From: Carallia brachiata
Lineage: Eukaryota > Streptophyta > Magnoliopsida > Malpighiales > Rhizophoraceae
Direction: 5' to 3'
Length of the DNA: 64,000 nucleotides
Assembly: GCA_021464245.1 (NCBI GenBank)
Contig: JADCRB010000040.1
Coordinates: forward strand, 4,804,273 to 4,868,272
The translations under genes were made by a program, and so were the position numbers. Positions 11,456 to 22,639 of the stretch are shown here, piece after piece. The stretch's first letter is position 1; each line of letters opens with the position of its first letter. Below the pieces are notes generated by a model, which worked only from the letters and a program-made list of their open reading frames with translations, made no database searches and was not told the origin of the DNA.

Positions 11456-13072
11456 TACTTGGATAGATGTCTTAAATTTTGAGCCAATTTAGTGGGTTGA
11501 TTAAAACTCAGTCGAACCCCGATTTATAATATATAGACTTAAATCGAAATGACTCATGATTTGTAATATATTGGCTCGAACTCAAATGACTTGAAAAAAA
11601 TTTAGGTTGGATCGTGGGTGATCCACTAGGTTACCTTTTTTTTATTTAAGAGAAAAAAGTAAAATAAAAGACATTTTTTTATACATTTTATGTTATAAAA
11701 AACATAGTTTCTCTAATTTTCATCATAAATTTTTTAAAAAATATTTTCAAATTTTTATGAATTTTGAGATTTTATTTGAAGTATATATATATATAATATT
11801 GAATATTTTTTTGATTTTATAATTTTTTATTTTTGAGAAATTTTTTACAATTTCTTTGTGAATTTTTTAAATTTTTTACATTGTTTTATAAAAAAGTCAC
11901 GCCATAAAAAATGTAACATGACTAACGTGCAAATCAACTTAAATCCAAATAACTCGAAATGATCTGACCGGAATTCAATCCAACAATTGTTCTAACACCT
12001 TTACATTTGGATAAGTCATAAGTGACATCAAGATGCTGTGGCTACCATGACAAAAAGTAGGTCTTACAATAACGAGGTGGTTCGACAAATGGACTATATA
12101 ATTAATAAAGGGCGAGAAAGCACGGGTGACCTACTTGAGAGGGGAAGTAACCTTAAAATAATTAATTCGATCTACTATATTAGTTGTAATGGTAACAATT
12201 TCCAAACATATAGCACCGAATTTTAACAAGTTGTTATGCCCTGATTGGCTGCCATTCGGCTAGCCAACGGAATTGCTTTATTTTATTATTTTGATACTAG
12301 GTTTTTTTTTTTTTTTTTCTAAGGCAAAATCTATGGTTGGAAAGTGACATCTTTAGGAATTGAGAATGCCATCCATCCGAACCATCTCCAAAGAATTACA
12401 TGTAACAAATGTTGGGTGGCAAATGAGCGGTATAGCTGAGTTTTGTCGAGTTCCGTTGTCAACTTATTTATTAAACGAGTTTAAAATTAATGCCCAGTAT
12501 TAATATCGTTTAATAACAAGCCAAATTCGAGTCAAGCTTGCAATAATCGAATCGAGTTTTTGAACTTTAACGAAACGTGTCATTTAATTTTATAATATTA
12601 ATAAAATAATTAAAATTAGAAAGTTTTATTATAATACATAAAATAAAAAGTCAACAAAAGTTTATTTAAATAAAACTAACTAATTAAATTAATATGTCAT
12701 TTTAATGCATAAATATAGATATATGTAATATGTAATTTTGAAAATGATTCTAATATAATTACTTTTATAATATAATAAATAATTTTTTTTAATTATTATG
12801 TAGTCAAATTTTTAAATGACCTGTTAATGAACCAAATCAAATAAATTTGTTTTATTTATTAAACAAATTTTAAATTTAAACTTGTGTGTCGCTCGTTTAA
12901 CTAAATAAATAAATTTAAGTTGAGCTCTCAACAAGTCCAACAATCAAATTTTTAGTAAACATATCAACTCACTTGCTACCTTAAACAAATCTAAGAAAAG
13001 TGGATTTGCGATCTGAGCCCAAACGGCAAGAGACATAGCGCACCTGGGCCTTCGAAGTAGCACCTTTAGACA

Positions 13073-13345
13073 TTGTTTGTAATGAGAGGAAAAGTGTGGT
13101 AAGGAGAAGAAAAAAAAAAAGAAAGTAGAAAATAAAATAAAATTATTTAGAGTGATTGAGAAAGTTAAAAAAAAAATGATAAAAATAAATAAATAGTAAT
13201 TTATGAGAGAAAAAGTAGTGAAGAAAATAAATTATTTAAATAAGTGTAGAAAGTTGAAAGAAAAAAAAATATAAAAAAAAATAAATTATTATGATTACAA
13301 TTTTTTTTCCTTCCTCCTTTTTTCCCTTACAAAATAAACAAGCCA
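13073..13345 (+). mobile_element. Possible degenerate member of the GGAGAGAGAAAG miniature family
   Basis: The left end, ACATTGTTTGTAATGAGAGG, and the right end, whose reverse complement is CTTGTTTATTTTGTAAGGG, resemble the ends of the better copies at 13709 and 14353, and the interior is similarly purine-rich then pyrimidine-rich. The inverted repeats are imperfect. Confidence 0.3.
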
Positions 13346-13708
13346 TTAAATCCTCCATTTCAATCCAATCCAACCAAGCACAGGCTTTCTTTTGTTTAAA
13401 GTAATTAGTTTATTAATATTATATTAAAGAAGGGATCATGAATTTAAATTTTATCTCTCTTAAATTTTTTTTAATTGTAATTTTGAGTTATCCAATTATA
13501 TATATAATAATTTTTTTAAAAAAATATTTTAATATATAACTCACAATTTAATATCAACCTTCCTAATAAAAAAAAATCATTGAGGATAGTCACCCTCATC
13601 CTGGTCATGAAGTTGACCACATTAGTGATATTTTATTTTTAGTTACATTTATTTGCGTCCATTTTGTTTTTCTTAGAATTCAAACATATATTTTTCTCTC
13701 CTTCCCTA

Positions 13709-14157
13709 ACATTGTGTTTGTGAAGGGGAGAAAAAGAAACTAGAGAAAAAATGAGATGATTAGTATAAATTATTATATTTAAAAAATATTTGAAAAGTAA
13801 AGTATAAAAAAAATTTTAATTCTTTTTAACTCATCAAAATCAGTTCTCTCAAAAATAGAAGAAAAATTATTAATTTTTTTATTAAATCTATTAAATGACT
13901 CAATTACCTTTCACATAATTTTAAATTTATAATTTTATTTAAACAAAATTTATTATAAATATTAAAATTACTATTCTAATATATTTTATTTTTCTCTTTC
14001 TAACTTTTCACAATTTTTCAAATAAAAGAATTTATAATTTTTCTTCTTTTCATCACTTCTTCTCAAATATAAAAGAGAATAGAAAACATTTATTTCTTCC
14101 AATAATCTTTTCTCTCTCTTTTCTCTTTCTCTCAAATTTAACTCAAATGCAGTGTCA
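13709..14157 (+). mobile_element. Miniature TIR element, purine/pyrimidine family, copy A
   Basis: The left end ACATTGTGTTTGTGAAGGGG is mirrored by the right end (reverse complement ACACTGCATTTGAGTTAAA). The left third is purine-rich and the right third pyrimidine-rich, so the ends can pair. It shares ordered phrases with the copy at 14353-14837: ATGACTCAATTACC, AAAAGAATTTATAA, and a CAAATATAA..AGAG motif near the right end. No coding capacity; inferred to be a non-autonomous DNA transposon. Confidence 0.65.
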
Positions 14158-14352
14158 ATCGTAATATTCTAGAGAGATTGATTTCCTTACAAAAATCTCC
14201 AGAAAATATAATTATGTAAACTAATTGTTAGCAAAAATTATCATTGAATGGTACCAGATTCAGCACAATGTGAGATATTGAGTAAGAAAATGATCGATCG
14301 GACTCAACACCTACAAAACAAATTATGGTTACAGAGTATCAGAGGTTTCCTT

Positions 14353-14837
14353 ATACTGTGTTTGGGAGAGGGGAAATTGGGGGGGAGGGAGAGGAAAGTG
14401 AGAGAATTAAGTTAAATTGTTGTGTTTGGAAAATGTTTGAAAAGTGGGGGAGAGGAAAGTTTCTAATTCCTCTAATCCTCCCTACCCCACCAAAACCAAT
14501 TTTCCCAAAAATAAGAGGAAAGTTATTAGTTCTCATACTAAATTTATTAAATGACTCAATTACCCTTACATAATTTAAAAATTATAATTTTACCTAAACA
14601 AAATATTTTAATAGAATTTATTATGAATGATAAAATTGTTATTTTAACATATTTTATATTCTTCTCCCCCACTTTCCACAATTTCCCAAACAAAAGAATT
14701 TATAAGTTTCCTCCCTCCCATCACCTCTTTCCAAATATAAGAGAGGATAGAAAATATTCTCTTCCTCTAATGATCCTCTCCTCCACTTTATTCTTCCTCA
14801 CTTTCCTCTCCCTCAAGAATTTTATCCAAATACAGTA
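14353..14837 (+). mobile_element. Miniature TIR element, purine/pyrimidine family, copy B
   Basis: The ends are TACTGTGTTTGG and, inverted, TACTGTATTTGG. The body is homologous to copy A 200 bp to the left but better preserved, with GGGGGGAGGGAGAGGAAAG at the left and CACTTTCCTCTCC at the right. The short open frames inside are artefacts of biased composition. Having two copies of one family in the same orientation this close suggests either neighbouring insertions or a local duplication. Confidence 0.7.
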
Positions 14838-15300
14838 TTAGTATTAGCATTTTAATATTTGAGTCAGTATTAGCTTAAAAAAGATATGATACCTAAAGAT
14901 GTATGAGATAACTTTAAGAACTATTTATAAGAGTAAAGACTCTTCTATCTATAAAAGTATGTAAAACAAATGTTAACGTATAAATCAACGAGATCGTGAA
15001 ATTATGACATGCATAAATTTAGAATATGTCTACATAATAGTAGATAGGTGAAAAAAAAAACTCTAAAAACTAAGTCGAAGATCAAATTATTTCTTATCGC
15101 TGGTAATCAAACATTTCAAACGTTCGAAAAAAGAAAGGGGGAAATGATCATAATATTTGATTTCTTTGACAAATAAAAACAGAAAATTACGAAGTTCAAA
15201 CAGCCTCCCTTCATAATCAAAACAGCCCCACTTTAATTAATTCAAAAAATCTACACCCCCATAGCTAACGATAAAGCCCTTCTTTATTAGATTCTAATCA
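14838..15300. other. Intergenic DNA, no gene seen
   Basis: A/T-rich sequence between the miniature elements and the OEP7-like gene. The last 150 bp or so probably hold the 3' UTR of that minus-strand gene; no element borders or open frames are supported. Confidence 0.4.
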
Positions 15301-15320
15301 TCCTCCGCGGGCACAGATCA

Positions 15321-15554
15321 TCAGACAGTGGCCTGCTTCTCTTCGGAGGCGGCAACAGCGACAGGAGGAGGCAACTCCTGCTGAGAAGGGGCTGGGTTAT
15401 CATCATCATCGGGGTCACGATCGGGGTCAGACTTGTCGATGGCGGCGCGAGCTTTGTCAAGGAAGGGCTTGAAAGCCATCTCAATGGCCAGCCACCCAAA
15501 CGCCAGAGCCCCAAATACTAACGCCGCTTGTTTAACGGGCTTCATCCCCCCCAT
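15321..15554 (-). CDS. OEP7: OEP7-like chloroplast outer-envelope protein
   Basis: A single-exon gene of 77 aa with ATG at 15554. After a short N-terminus (MGGMKPVKQ) comes one hydrophobic segment, [18 protein letters not shown] (residues about 10-28), followed at once by the basic flank [17 protein letters not shown] and an acidic, Pro/Gln-rich tail. The block [14 protein letters not shown] is diagnostic of Arabidopsis OEP7 (also called OEP14/E6.7). OEP7 is a signal-anchored protein of the chloroplast outer envelope with no cleavable transit peptide; it uses the transmembrane segment plus its positive C-flank for AKR2-dependent targeting. Both elements are present. The tail is somewhat longer than the 64-aa Arabidopsis protein. 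The frame is open upstream but has no earlier ATG. Confidence 0.85.
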   Translation of the reverse strand: MGGMKPVKQAALVFGALAFGWLAIEMAFKPFLDKARAAIDKSDPDRDPDDDDNPAPSQQELPPPVAVAASEEKQATV

Positions 15555-15639
15555 CTCTTGGATTTGTGGTCTCTCTCTCCTATTCCTCTTTTGCCGTTCA
15601 AGCTCACCGTCTCTCTCCTTCCTTCTCTCCAACTTTTGT

Positions 15640-16860
15640 GATGCGAGCCTAAAATATGACCGTCTGTACCTACATATGCCAATGAGCCAAGTTGCGTTCT
15701 TTCTCCGTCAATTATTTTGACGGTCAAGATTTGACTGATCGTTATGGACCCAATTCCTTCCTCGCAAAGTATTATGTATCCAGCTTGCACGAAATTCAAC
15801 TGGCAATCCAATCCTAACGTCATAAAATTTAGCCGTTGGATTTTTCAATTATTGCTTTACAATTTACATAATTCATTCAGACGCTCCGGTCAAAAACTTT
15901 ACTTCCCTTCACAATAATTCAAGATGTCTACTTCAGATTAAGAAATATTTAGCGAGTCTGACTTAAAGGAAATTAAAAAGGATCAAAATCATATAACTTT
16001 TTCTTAAATTTTGAGTCAACTTATATCTTTACAACCCGCACTCATATATTAGTTCTCTTTCAAAGCTTATATAAATCTTACTAGCAATTTCATGCTACTA
16101 TCGAACGCTCTTCTTTTTACCTCTCTTTTTATGCCAAAAAAAGAAAAAAAAAGAATTAAGTAAACACAACAATCATGGGATAAAAAAATTAGTCCTAAAC
16201 TTTTATTAATTTTTATAATTAAATCTTAAATGATTTTATTTTTTCATTTCAATTTTAATTCGTTGCAATCGAGTCCTTTCGTTAATAGGATTGAAATTAT
16301 TTCCGTCAAATTCAACGTGCGATATTAACCGTTTGACTCAATTCCAGGGACAAGAGGACTTAATTGTAATAGATTTTGCCTGTTTAGGACCAAAATGAAA
16401 AAGAAAAAAAACTTAATCATAAAAATCCATTGAAGTTTAACTCTAATCTTTCTTTATCTCAATGCACGATTCAGAACCAATTTTGAGGTTCGTTGGAAAT
16501 AAAACACACGAACAATAACCCCGGTTGCACACCCAAAATGGTAGCCCGTGTAAAATTCAAAACAGGGTTGCGGTCAATGACTATCATTGCATTGCAGGCA
16601 GACGCGAGGGAGACGAGGAAAGAATTCTGAATTTCATGACAGAAGCTCATCGTTGGGGATTATCTGGCAGTATTTGTGAACATTTAGCTCAACAGAAGGA
16701 AAAGTACTAGAGTTTGCAGCCCCATAGGAAGATGGGATAAAACAGTGAAATGACAATAGCAATAATAAGGTTCTCTCCATAATTCCCAACTCAGATAACA
16801 AAATCTCCCTACAACACTGGTGCTTACATTAACAAGTACTCCAAAAATTAGAACTGCTGC
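15640..16860. other. Intergenic DNA between OEP7-like and SmD1 genes
   Basis: It holds the presumed promoter of the OEP7-like gene (15.56-15.9 kb), the inverted-repeat element at 16187-16440, and a balanced-composition stretch at 16500-16700 without a recognisable product. The 3' UTR of SmD1 begins just left of 16868. Confidence 0.4.
16187..16440. mobile_element. Miniature element with imperfect inverted ends
   Basis: The left part (TTAGTCCTAAACTTTTATTA onward) and the reverse complement of the right part (TTAAACTTCAATGGATTTTT onward, ending GGTCCTAAA) match over some 60 bp with interruptions. Between them lies a less A/T-rich core (gttgcaatcgagtcctttcg). The 'agtcctaaa..' ends are typical of common plant MITEs. 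The target duplication is unclear. Confidence 0.45.
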
Positions 16861-16867
16861 AGCATAA

Positions 16868-19192
16868 TTAACGACCTCGTCCGCGTCCCCTTCCACGTCC
16901 ACGGCCCCGACCCCGACCCACAGGCCTCCCTGAATTTCACAAAACATTAGAGCAATGAGTACCTATAACATACAGAGAATAGATGTACAGCAAAGATGTA
17001 ACAACAGATTGAGACAAAGGAAGGGAGCAAATAGCCCTACCAGCAGTTGGCTTCTTGGGTTTGACCCTAGGTGTTTCTTCAACCAGCAATGTCTCAAGAT
17101 TCAAGCTGTCAGGAAGGATGTAATAGCGTATGTTGTTACCCCTCACACTGAGATGATCCAAACTCACTGGATTTTTACCTTTCAGCGTTAATTTCACTGT
17201 CTTCAGATGAGTATTCATACTGATATCCACACCTGATATCAGGAAATTAATAAATTAAGTCATTGTTGATCAACTGTCTTAACGCATCCAGCAAAGGAAA
17301 TAATAATTACAGTTTTCAATAGCAGGAAAAATAAGATTCATGAATCAGTTCCTCCATTTTACCTTTTCCTCCAAACCCTCATGTTAAAAGAAGTTTCTCG
17401 TGGAAAAAGACAAAGGAAGAGGAAAAGCAGTAGGATGACAGCAACATGCATTATTACTAGCTAATTTAAAGAAGTTGGTGTTCACGTGTTAGTGCCCAAC
17501 ATACATCAGCTATTGGGCTCAGATAGACCTTTAATTACCATCATTTAGAAGTTTTAAACTAGCCTGTGAGCTATTTCCTTCAAGCCTTTCACCAAAATAT
17601 CAAATCAGGATGATCAAAGCACTGTGGCTATGAATAAGGAGAAACTTCCATGTATATTTCTACAAGGACGAGATGCATGGAATAGCAACTGCTCTTAGAA
17701 AGAAGGAAGGTACCAATGCTTAATCGGAATAAAAGCACCAGATGAATTTGTCAATCAAAGTCCACTTTTAGGCAAGCACTGGACTTAAGGTTATTAGTTG
17801 TGAACAGAACGCAAAAGGCAAATGTCACCTCCTAATGATGAACAGAAAGAAAGAAGTGAAGTCATAACTTAAATCTCCAAGAAAATACATCCTATAGTTG
17901 CTCAATTCGCAATGAAAGACGCAATGAAATTTCATATTAGCAAGGCAACCCTGGCTAGGATACATGCTGACAAGGACATCTCATTCAAATTGGTCACATC
18001 ATTACTAAGACAAACGCTTGACCAGAACATCATGCTAAAAATGAGGTTTCATATAAGAAAAGCACTCAAGTTGACAAGCGATACTACATTCAACATGTAG
18101 CAACCTGAGGTATCCCTAAGATGATTTATCTTGCATAATATTACATTCTGAGTTGCAGATCTAAGTAATCAACAGATGTAAATACGAAGTTGAAGAGATT
18201 CGTGATAAATACAACCCTAGTAATAAATATTTCCATTTAAAGAAATAAAGTGCCGTGGCAACATGGTTCATCCAAAATCAAAACCTATTTTAATTCCAAC
18301 ATTTGTCATAATATGCAAACAACATTCTTTCGTCCCTTTTCGTTTCCCGTTATCTTTGAAGCAAATTCAGCTAGCATTGATAAAACCAATCTTCCATACT
18401 AGCAAACAATTTGCAGCAGAGCTATACATCCAAACTTCACAAATTACGAACTCCCAGAACACCCAATAATTATGATCTCTCAGTTTAAATTTTTGTAAAA
18501 ACAAAAGCACAGCGCTACAAGCTTGAACTTTGAACGCCCAAATCACCACCTCAATAATCTCTAAGACCCCATAGCATACAGAAACAAAAAGGAAGGGGAA
18601 AAAAAAAAAGAAAAATAAGGAGGAGGAAGCAGGTGGAAGGAAACAAAAAGGAACATGAAAACGAGAAATCCATAAAAAGATTTTTAACAAAACCCTAGTC
18701 GATTGTCATATTATAATAAGACTAACAAGAAAATTATGCGTGGAAAAGAAAAAAAAATTGGTATCCGGTGAATTTATCCCGATTTTTGTCTTAGGTGAAA
18801 CTGCAATTTATATTTTTAAAATATAAAAATAACAATTTTTATTTCAAAAATATTAGCCGCAGTTTTAACTGAGACAAAACCGGGACATGTATGCTTGCTT
18901 GGTGGAAAAATAGTGTAGAAAACAGAAGAAAAGGAACCTGTAATGGTGCCGTGAACAAGGGTTCCGTTCTTGAGCTCAATCGAGACGGTCTCGTTGTTCA
19001 ACTTCATCAAAAACCTGTTAACGAAAAACCAACAAGAATTTCAGTTACAGTTAGATTATAACTAAAACGCGAATTTAAAAAAAAAAAAAAAAAGCACAAA
19101 ATACATCGATCTTACGATTAAACCAAAAAAATCATTAAAAAAAAAAGAAAAATAAAGAAAAAGAGGAGAGAAAGTAACCTGACGAGCTTCAT
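16868..19192 (-). CDS. SMD1: Small nuclear ribonucleoprotein SmD1
   Basis: Four coding exons: 19179-19192, 18938-19014, 17041-17232 and 16868-16929 (345 nt, 114 aa), all with GT-AG borders and matching phases. The tiny first exon supplies MKLV. The Sm fold follows: [18 protein letters not shown] and [15 protein letters not shown] form Sm1, and [19 protein letters not shown] includes Sm2. The tail is PTAG, then RPV and a run of GR dipeptides (last about 18 residues), the arginine-methylation substrate of SmD1/SmD3 that is read by SMN-type Tudor proteins. SmD1 is one of seven Sm proteins on U1, U2, U4 and U5 snRNAs. In Arabidopsis SmD1 also supports post-transcriptional gene silencing. Length equals the plant family norm. 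The promoter side (19.2-19.4 kb) has a (TC)n tract. Confidence 0.95.
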
Positions 19193-19638
19193 TGCGGAGT
19201 TGAAAGAAGCGAGCAGCAGAGGAAAGATGGGCAAAGGCAACTTGTTTTGGACGAAGCCGTCTCCGTGCTACTACAGCGCCGCTAGGGCTCAGTCTCTCTC
19301 TCTCTCTCTCTCTCTCAAGTCGCGCACTGATTTTACTTATTTAAACGACGCCGCGCGGCGCGGTGCCTTTGATTTGGAGTTTCAAGTCCGGACCGCCATG
19401 GGTTAACGCTGGACTTTTCTTCTTCTTTTTGTGTTTTTCTTTTTCTTTTTATTTTTTTAAATACAGAGCGACGCCGTTTAGAAGACTTAAGAGATAAACC
19501 TATGCCGTCACTCTGGAAGTTTCAAAATTACCCTTGTCTCTTCTAAACTTTTATGAATGTAGCCCACATGTTCAATTTTTATAAATTCGGGCCCATTCCG
19601 TTTATTACTAATATCAACTTGAATAAACGATTGGAACT

Positions 19639-19815
19639 ACCGATACCTGTTGGTTCAAGTGGTTAGGAGTTTGATTCTCTTTAAGTAAGATCTTGAATTC
19701 GAATCTTGTGTATGGAGAAAATAGGCGTTAGGAGAGTTTTGCCCTCTTTAATGGGTATACTCAACTCGAATCGGATTAGTTAGAGTCCAATGAATTTCTG
19801 GATATCAGGGTAAAG
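19639..19815 (+). mobile_element. tRNA-derived SINE with 10-bp target duplication, copy 1
   Basis: The body is flanked on both sides by GATTGGAACT (19629-19638 and 19816-19825). It contains a pol III A box region (TGGTTCAAGTGGTTAGGAG, about 19649-19667) and, about 30 bp later, a B box (GAATTCGAATCTTG). The 3' half carries CTCGAATCGGATTAGTTAGA and a final GGATATCAGGGTAAAG, which match the 3' consensus style of plant Au-type SINEs ('gattcgaatcggattagtcgg..ccggataccggg'). Confidence 0.8.
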
Positions 19816-20148
19816 GATTGGAACTTTTGATTTTAAAAAAAAAAAAATCCATCACAGGTTGATATTAGTAATAAAAAAAATTCATCACAATCTCTATCCT
19901 ATAGTTAACTGCCTCTGCTCTTTCCTTGCCAGCCCTTTTACATCGGGCTTTCTTTCCCTACAAAACCCTTGAAAGTTTTAACTATCATCTTGTAGTCACA
20001 CTATGGACAAAGATAACATGGACGCATAACAAAAGAGAGAGAGGTCAGATGGGTGGAATTCCAACAGCACAAAATGCATGGAGGATAAATACAGAGCGAC
20101 GCCGTTTAGAAAAGTAAAAAAGTATACTTATGCACCTATTCATAAAGT

Positions 20149-21263
20149 TAGACATGTCAAATAGGCGTATTATGCTAGAAACGGTCTAATTTTTTTTTAA
20201 GTTTATTTATTTTGTGTCGTGCATTCATTGGCACAACCGTTTATTTTTCATGTCATGCTATACCATATTTTAAAATTTAGATAATGAGTCTGACACAATC
20301 CCTTAGTGTTTGGGCTTATGGGTCACTATGGGATCGTATCGTGTCATGTATGGGTCGCTCATCGTGCTGTGTTTGGACTGCTCTCAATGTTATGTTTGGG
20401 TCACTTACTGTGTCGTGCTTAACCCTTAAATCATGCCTAAACTATGATGTACTTAGGCTATTAATCGTGTTTAAATTGAGTCGCCATAATTCTTTTTTAA
20501 TTGTATTTAAGCTGCTCGCGAGTATTTTATAAGTGTTGCTAATAATTGTTTTCCTTAAATACAAATAAAAATTTTCTCTAATTTACAGCCATATTATACA
20601 AATAATAATTCCTCCTTAATTTTTATTTCAATTTTTTATTAAAAATATAAAATATTTTAATATAAATAAAATAATTTAAACTATTTGAATAAGTATCAAT
20701 ATATCATATATAATTTTTTATTATAATTTAAATAAGTATACTACGTAAATATTGTCTTTAACTTTTATAATTTAAGATTAAAGAAATAAAAGAAAAAAAA
20801 ATTATGAAATGATGATATATTCTCTTTATCAAATAAAATTTACAAACAAAGAAAAGATATAAACATTTAATCTTAATCTAATAAAAAAAATTTGTACTTT
20901 TATTTCCTTAAACCATAGTTCAGATCTTGTTACTTATTTCTTTTTATATTAATTTTAAACTCATTTTTTTAGAAGGCTCGTACTTGAGTTATGGTGGGCC
21001 CGTTTATGGGCAGTGTGTGAGCTGTATTAGGGCTCATGTCATGCTTGGACTTGTGTTGTACCTAAACCCTAACGCATAATAACGCATCATGTGTCGTGTT
21101 TAGTCCGACTTATAAATCAGAAAATATAAGTCCAATCCAAATCCTAACATTGGCCGTGCTTGACCCAAATTCGATACTATATAATATAAGTGATGCTTGG
21201 TACGGCTCATGCTGAGCTGGGTCGAGCTGACCCATAGACCATCCAATCCATTTGACATGTCTA
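20149..21263. mobile_element. 1115-bp element with perfect 14-bp terminal inverted repeats
   Basis: TAGACATGTCAAAT at 20149-20162 and its exact reverse complement ATTTGACATGTCTA at 21250-21263 bound the block. Subterminal sequence on both sides is rich in GTCGTG/GGTC motifs ('gtgtcgtgcattc', 'gtcgtgtttagtccg', 'gtcgagctgacc') and the centre is very A/T-rich. It sits inside the second unit of the tandem duplication, so its borders are confirmed by the first, empty unit. No transposase is encoded, so it is non-autonomous. A hAT-like origin is plausible, but no clear 8-bp target duplication was seen. Confidence 0.7.
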
Positions 21264-21389
21264 CGTCAAGTTTCAAAATTACCGTCGTCTCTTATAAACT
21301 TTTATGATATAGCCCACATCTTCAATTTTTATAAATTCGGGCCCAATTGGATTTATTTATGAGGCGAACCTGAATAAAGCATTGGAACT

Positions 21390-21596
21390 TTACCGTTTTA
21401 AGTGACTTGGAGTTTAGATTTCTTTGAAAAAGATATCGAATTTGAGTCTTGTATACGAAAAAAATAAACGCTATAAGAGCTTTGTTTTCTAGTGGGTCTT
21501 TCCCGATTCGAATCGAATTAGTCGAGATTTAATATAGTTTTTAGATATTGAGATCTAACAAAAAAAAATAAAACTTTTGATCAAAAAAAAAAAGGT
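21390..21596 (+). mobile_element. SINE, copy 2 (duplicated with its target site)
   Basis: Same SINE as at 19639, more diverged, flanked by ATTGGAACT at 21381-21389 and 21597-21605. The 3' part is better preserved than in copy 1 (CCCGATTCGAATCGAATTAG, then TCGAG and AGATATTGAGATCTAACA) and ends in A-rich sequence. Because the flanking target duplication is shared with copy 1, this is a copy by segmental duplication and not an independent insertion. Confidence 0.75.
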
Positions 21597-21624
21597 ATTG
21601 GAACTCACTGACTTCTGAATATTT

Positions 21625-21815
21625 TAGGCAGGCATATTGATCTAAGTAGAGTGCTCTTAATCTATATTTTGTGCAGAATGTTAGTTCTATCCCGTGTGTG
21701 TTTTTTTTTTTTTTTTAAGAAAATAGTTATATCCCAGGTTCGATCTTTCTTAGTTGATTTAGTCTAAAAAATCAAGTCAAAAGTGACTTATTCAAAAAAA
21801 AAAAAAAAAAACCTA
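21625..21815 (+). mobile_element. Second SINE-like, A-tailed insertion with a B box
   Basis: Present only in the second duplication unit. It contains ATCCCAGGTTCGATCTTTC, a good pol III B box, and ends with CAAAAAAAAAAAAAAAAAAC at about 21794-21812. The short phrase AGTTCTATCCC / AGTTATATCCC flanks an internal T tract (21701-21716), as if a second small insertion had landed inside it. The A box is not convincing. Confidence 0.4.
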
Positions 21816-21988
21816 AATACAAATCAGCAAAATTCATCAGGGCCTTAACCGCATCTGCTCTTTCCTTGGCAGCGCTTTTACGTCTTTACTTTCTTTCCCT
21901 CAAAACTTTTAACCATCATCTTGTGGTCACACTGTGGACAAAGATAACATGGACGCATAACAAAAGAATGGTCAGATGGGCGGGATTC

Positions 21989-22238
21989 TTTTTTTTTTTT
22001 TTTTTTTTTTTTAACTGGAATATAATGCTTTGCATTACCGATAACAATCCGAAAATAACAAAAGAAATAGAGGTGTGGGAGAATTGCCAAACTAATTTTG
22101 ATGACAAAGATTCTTTCTTGATTGTCTCGCAGTCCAATCTGCAGTTTTATTAACAAATCTTAGAACACAAATAAATAAGACTAAATTAACAAAAACAATT
22201 AACTTCGTTATGTCCAAAAGAATGGAGTAGATGCATGA
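21989..22238 (-). mobile_element. Poly(A)-tailed retroposon insertion (minus orientation)
   Basis: Absent from the matching place in duplication unit 1. On the minus strand it ends in a run of 24 A (plus-strand T 21989-22012), preceded by ATGCAAAGCATTATATTCCAG. It is flanked by imperfect direct repeats: CAAAAGAATGG..AGATG..GATTC on the left (about 21961-21988) and CAAAAGAATGG..AGATG..GATTC on the right (about 22215-22243). Size (about 225 bp plus tail), tail and flanks suit a SINE or a short processed transcript. No pol III boxes were recognised, so the source RNA is unknown. Confidence 0.55.
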
Positions 22239-22639
22239 GATTCCGACAGCACAAAATGTACAGGGGATATACATTTAGAGATTAGAGAGTCTCTTATCAA
22301 TATTCTTATAAATCTCGTACTCTTTCTCGCATTTAAGACTGAAACTTCAAAAATAAAAGTTAAATACTTGAGAGTTATATGGATTAAGAATCAAATTAAA
22401 AATCTCAATTATTTTTGTATACATGCAATCAAATTTAAAAAGAGCTTATAACTACATTGGAATCCTTTAAAATCAGGGCCCTTCATAAATCATAATGTGG
22501 AGATCAGGGGGTGGAAAAGAATTTTCATATCCTGACAAACACAGGCCTCCACTCCAGGTTGCCAGTGTCCAGCTGCGCAGTCGTCTGTTTTACATGGACG
22601 TACGCACGCGTACGTACGATACAAGTAACAATCCCACCA

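Larger units (their letters stand above)
10136..13070. other. Repeat-rich intergenic DNA, no gene seen
   Basis: Apart from the hairpin at 10375-10518 and the direct repeats at 10905-11455 the sequence is A/T-rich with no coding signal. A stretch at about 12420-12990 carries phrases such as 'tattaaacgagttt' and 'gagctctcaacaagtcc' that look like an old dispersed repeat, but its borders are not visible. Confidence 0.45.
19459..22265 (+). repeat. Tandem duplication, second copy interrupted by insertions
   Basis: AAATACAGAGCGACGCCG at 19460 recurs at 20088 and starts a second copy of a unit of about 628 bp. Landmarks match in order: AGTTTCAAAATTACC (19515/21270), TTCAATTTTTATAAATTCGG (19574/21321), the SINE (19639/21390), TCTGCTCTTTCCTTG (19913/21853), CTATGGACAAAGATAACATG versus CTGTGGACAAAGATAACATG (about 20002/21932), CAGCACAAAATG (about 20066/22248). 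Copy 2 is swollen by a 1115-bp TIR element (20149-21263), an A-tailed block around 21625-21810 and a poly(A) insertion at 21989-22238. Confidence 0.75.
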
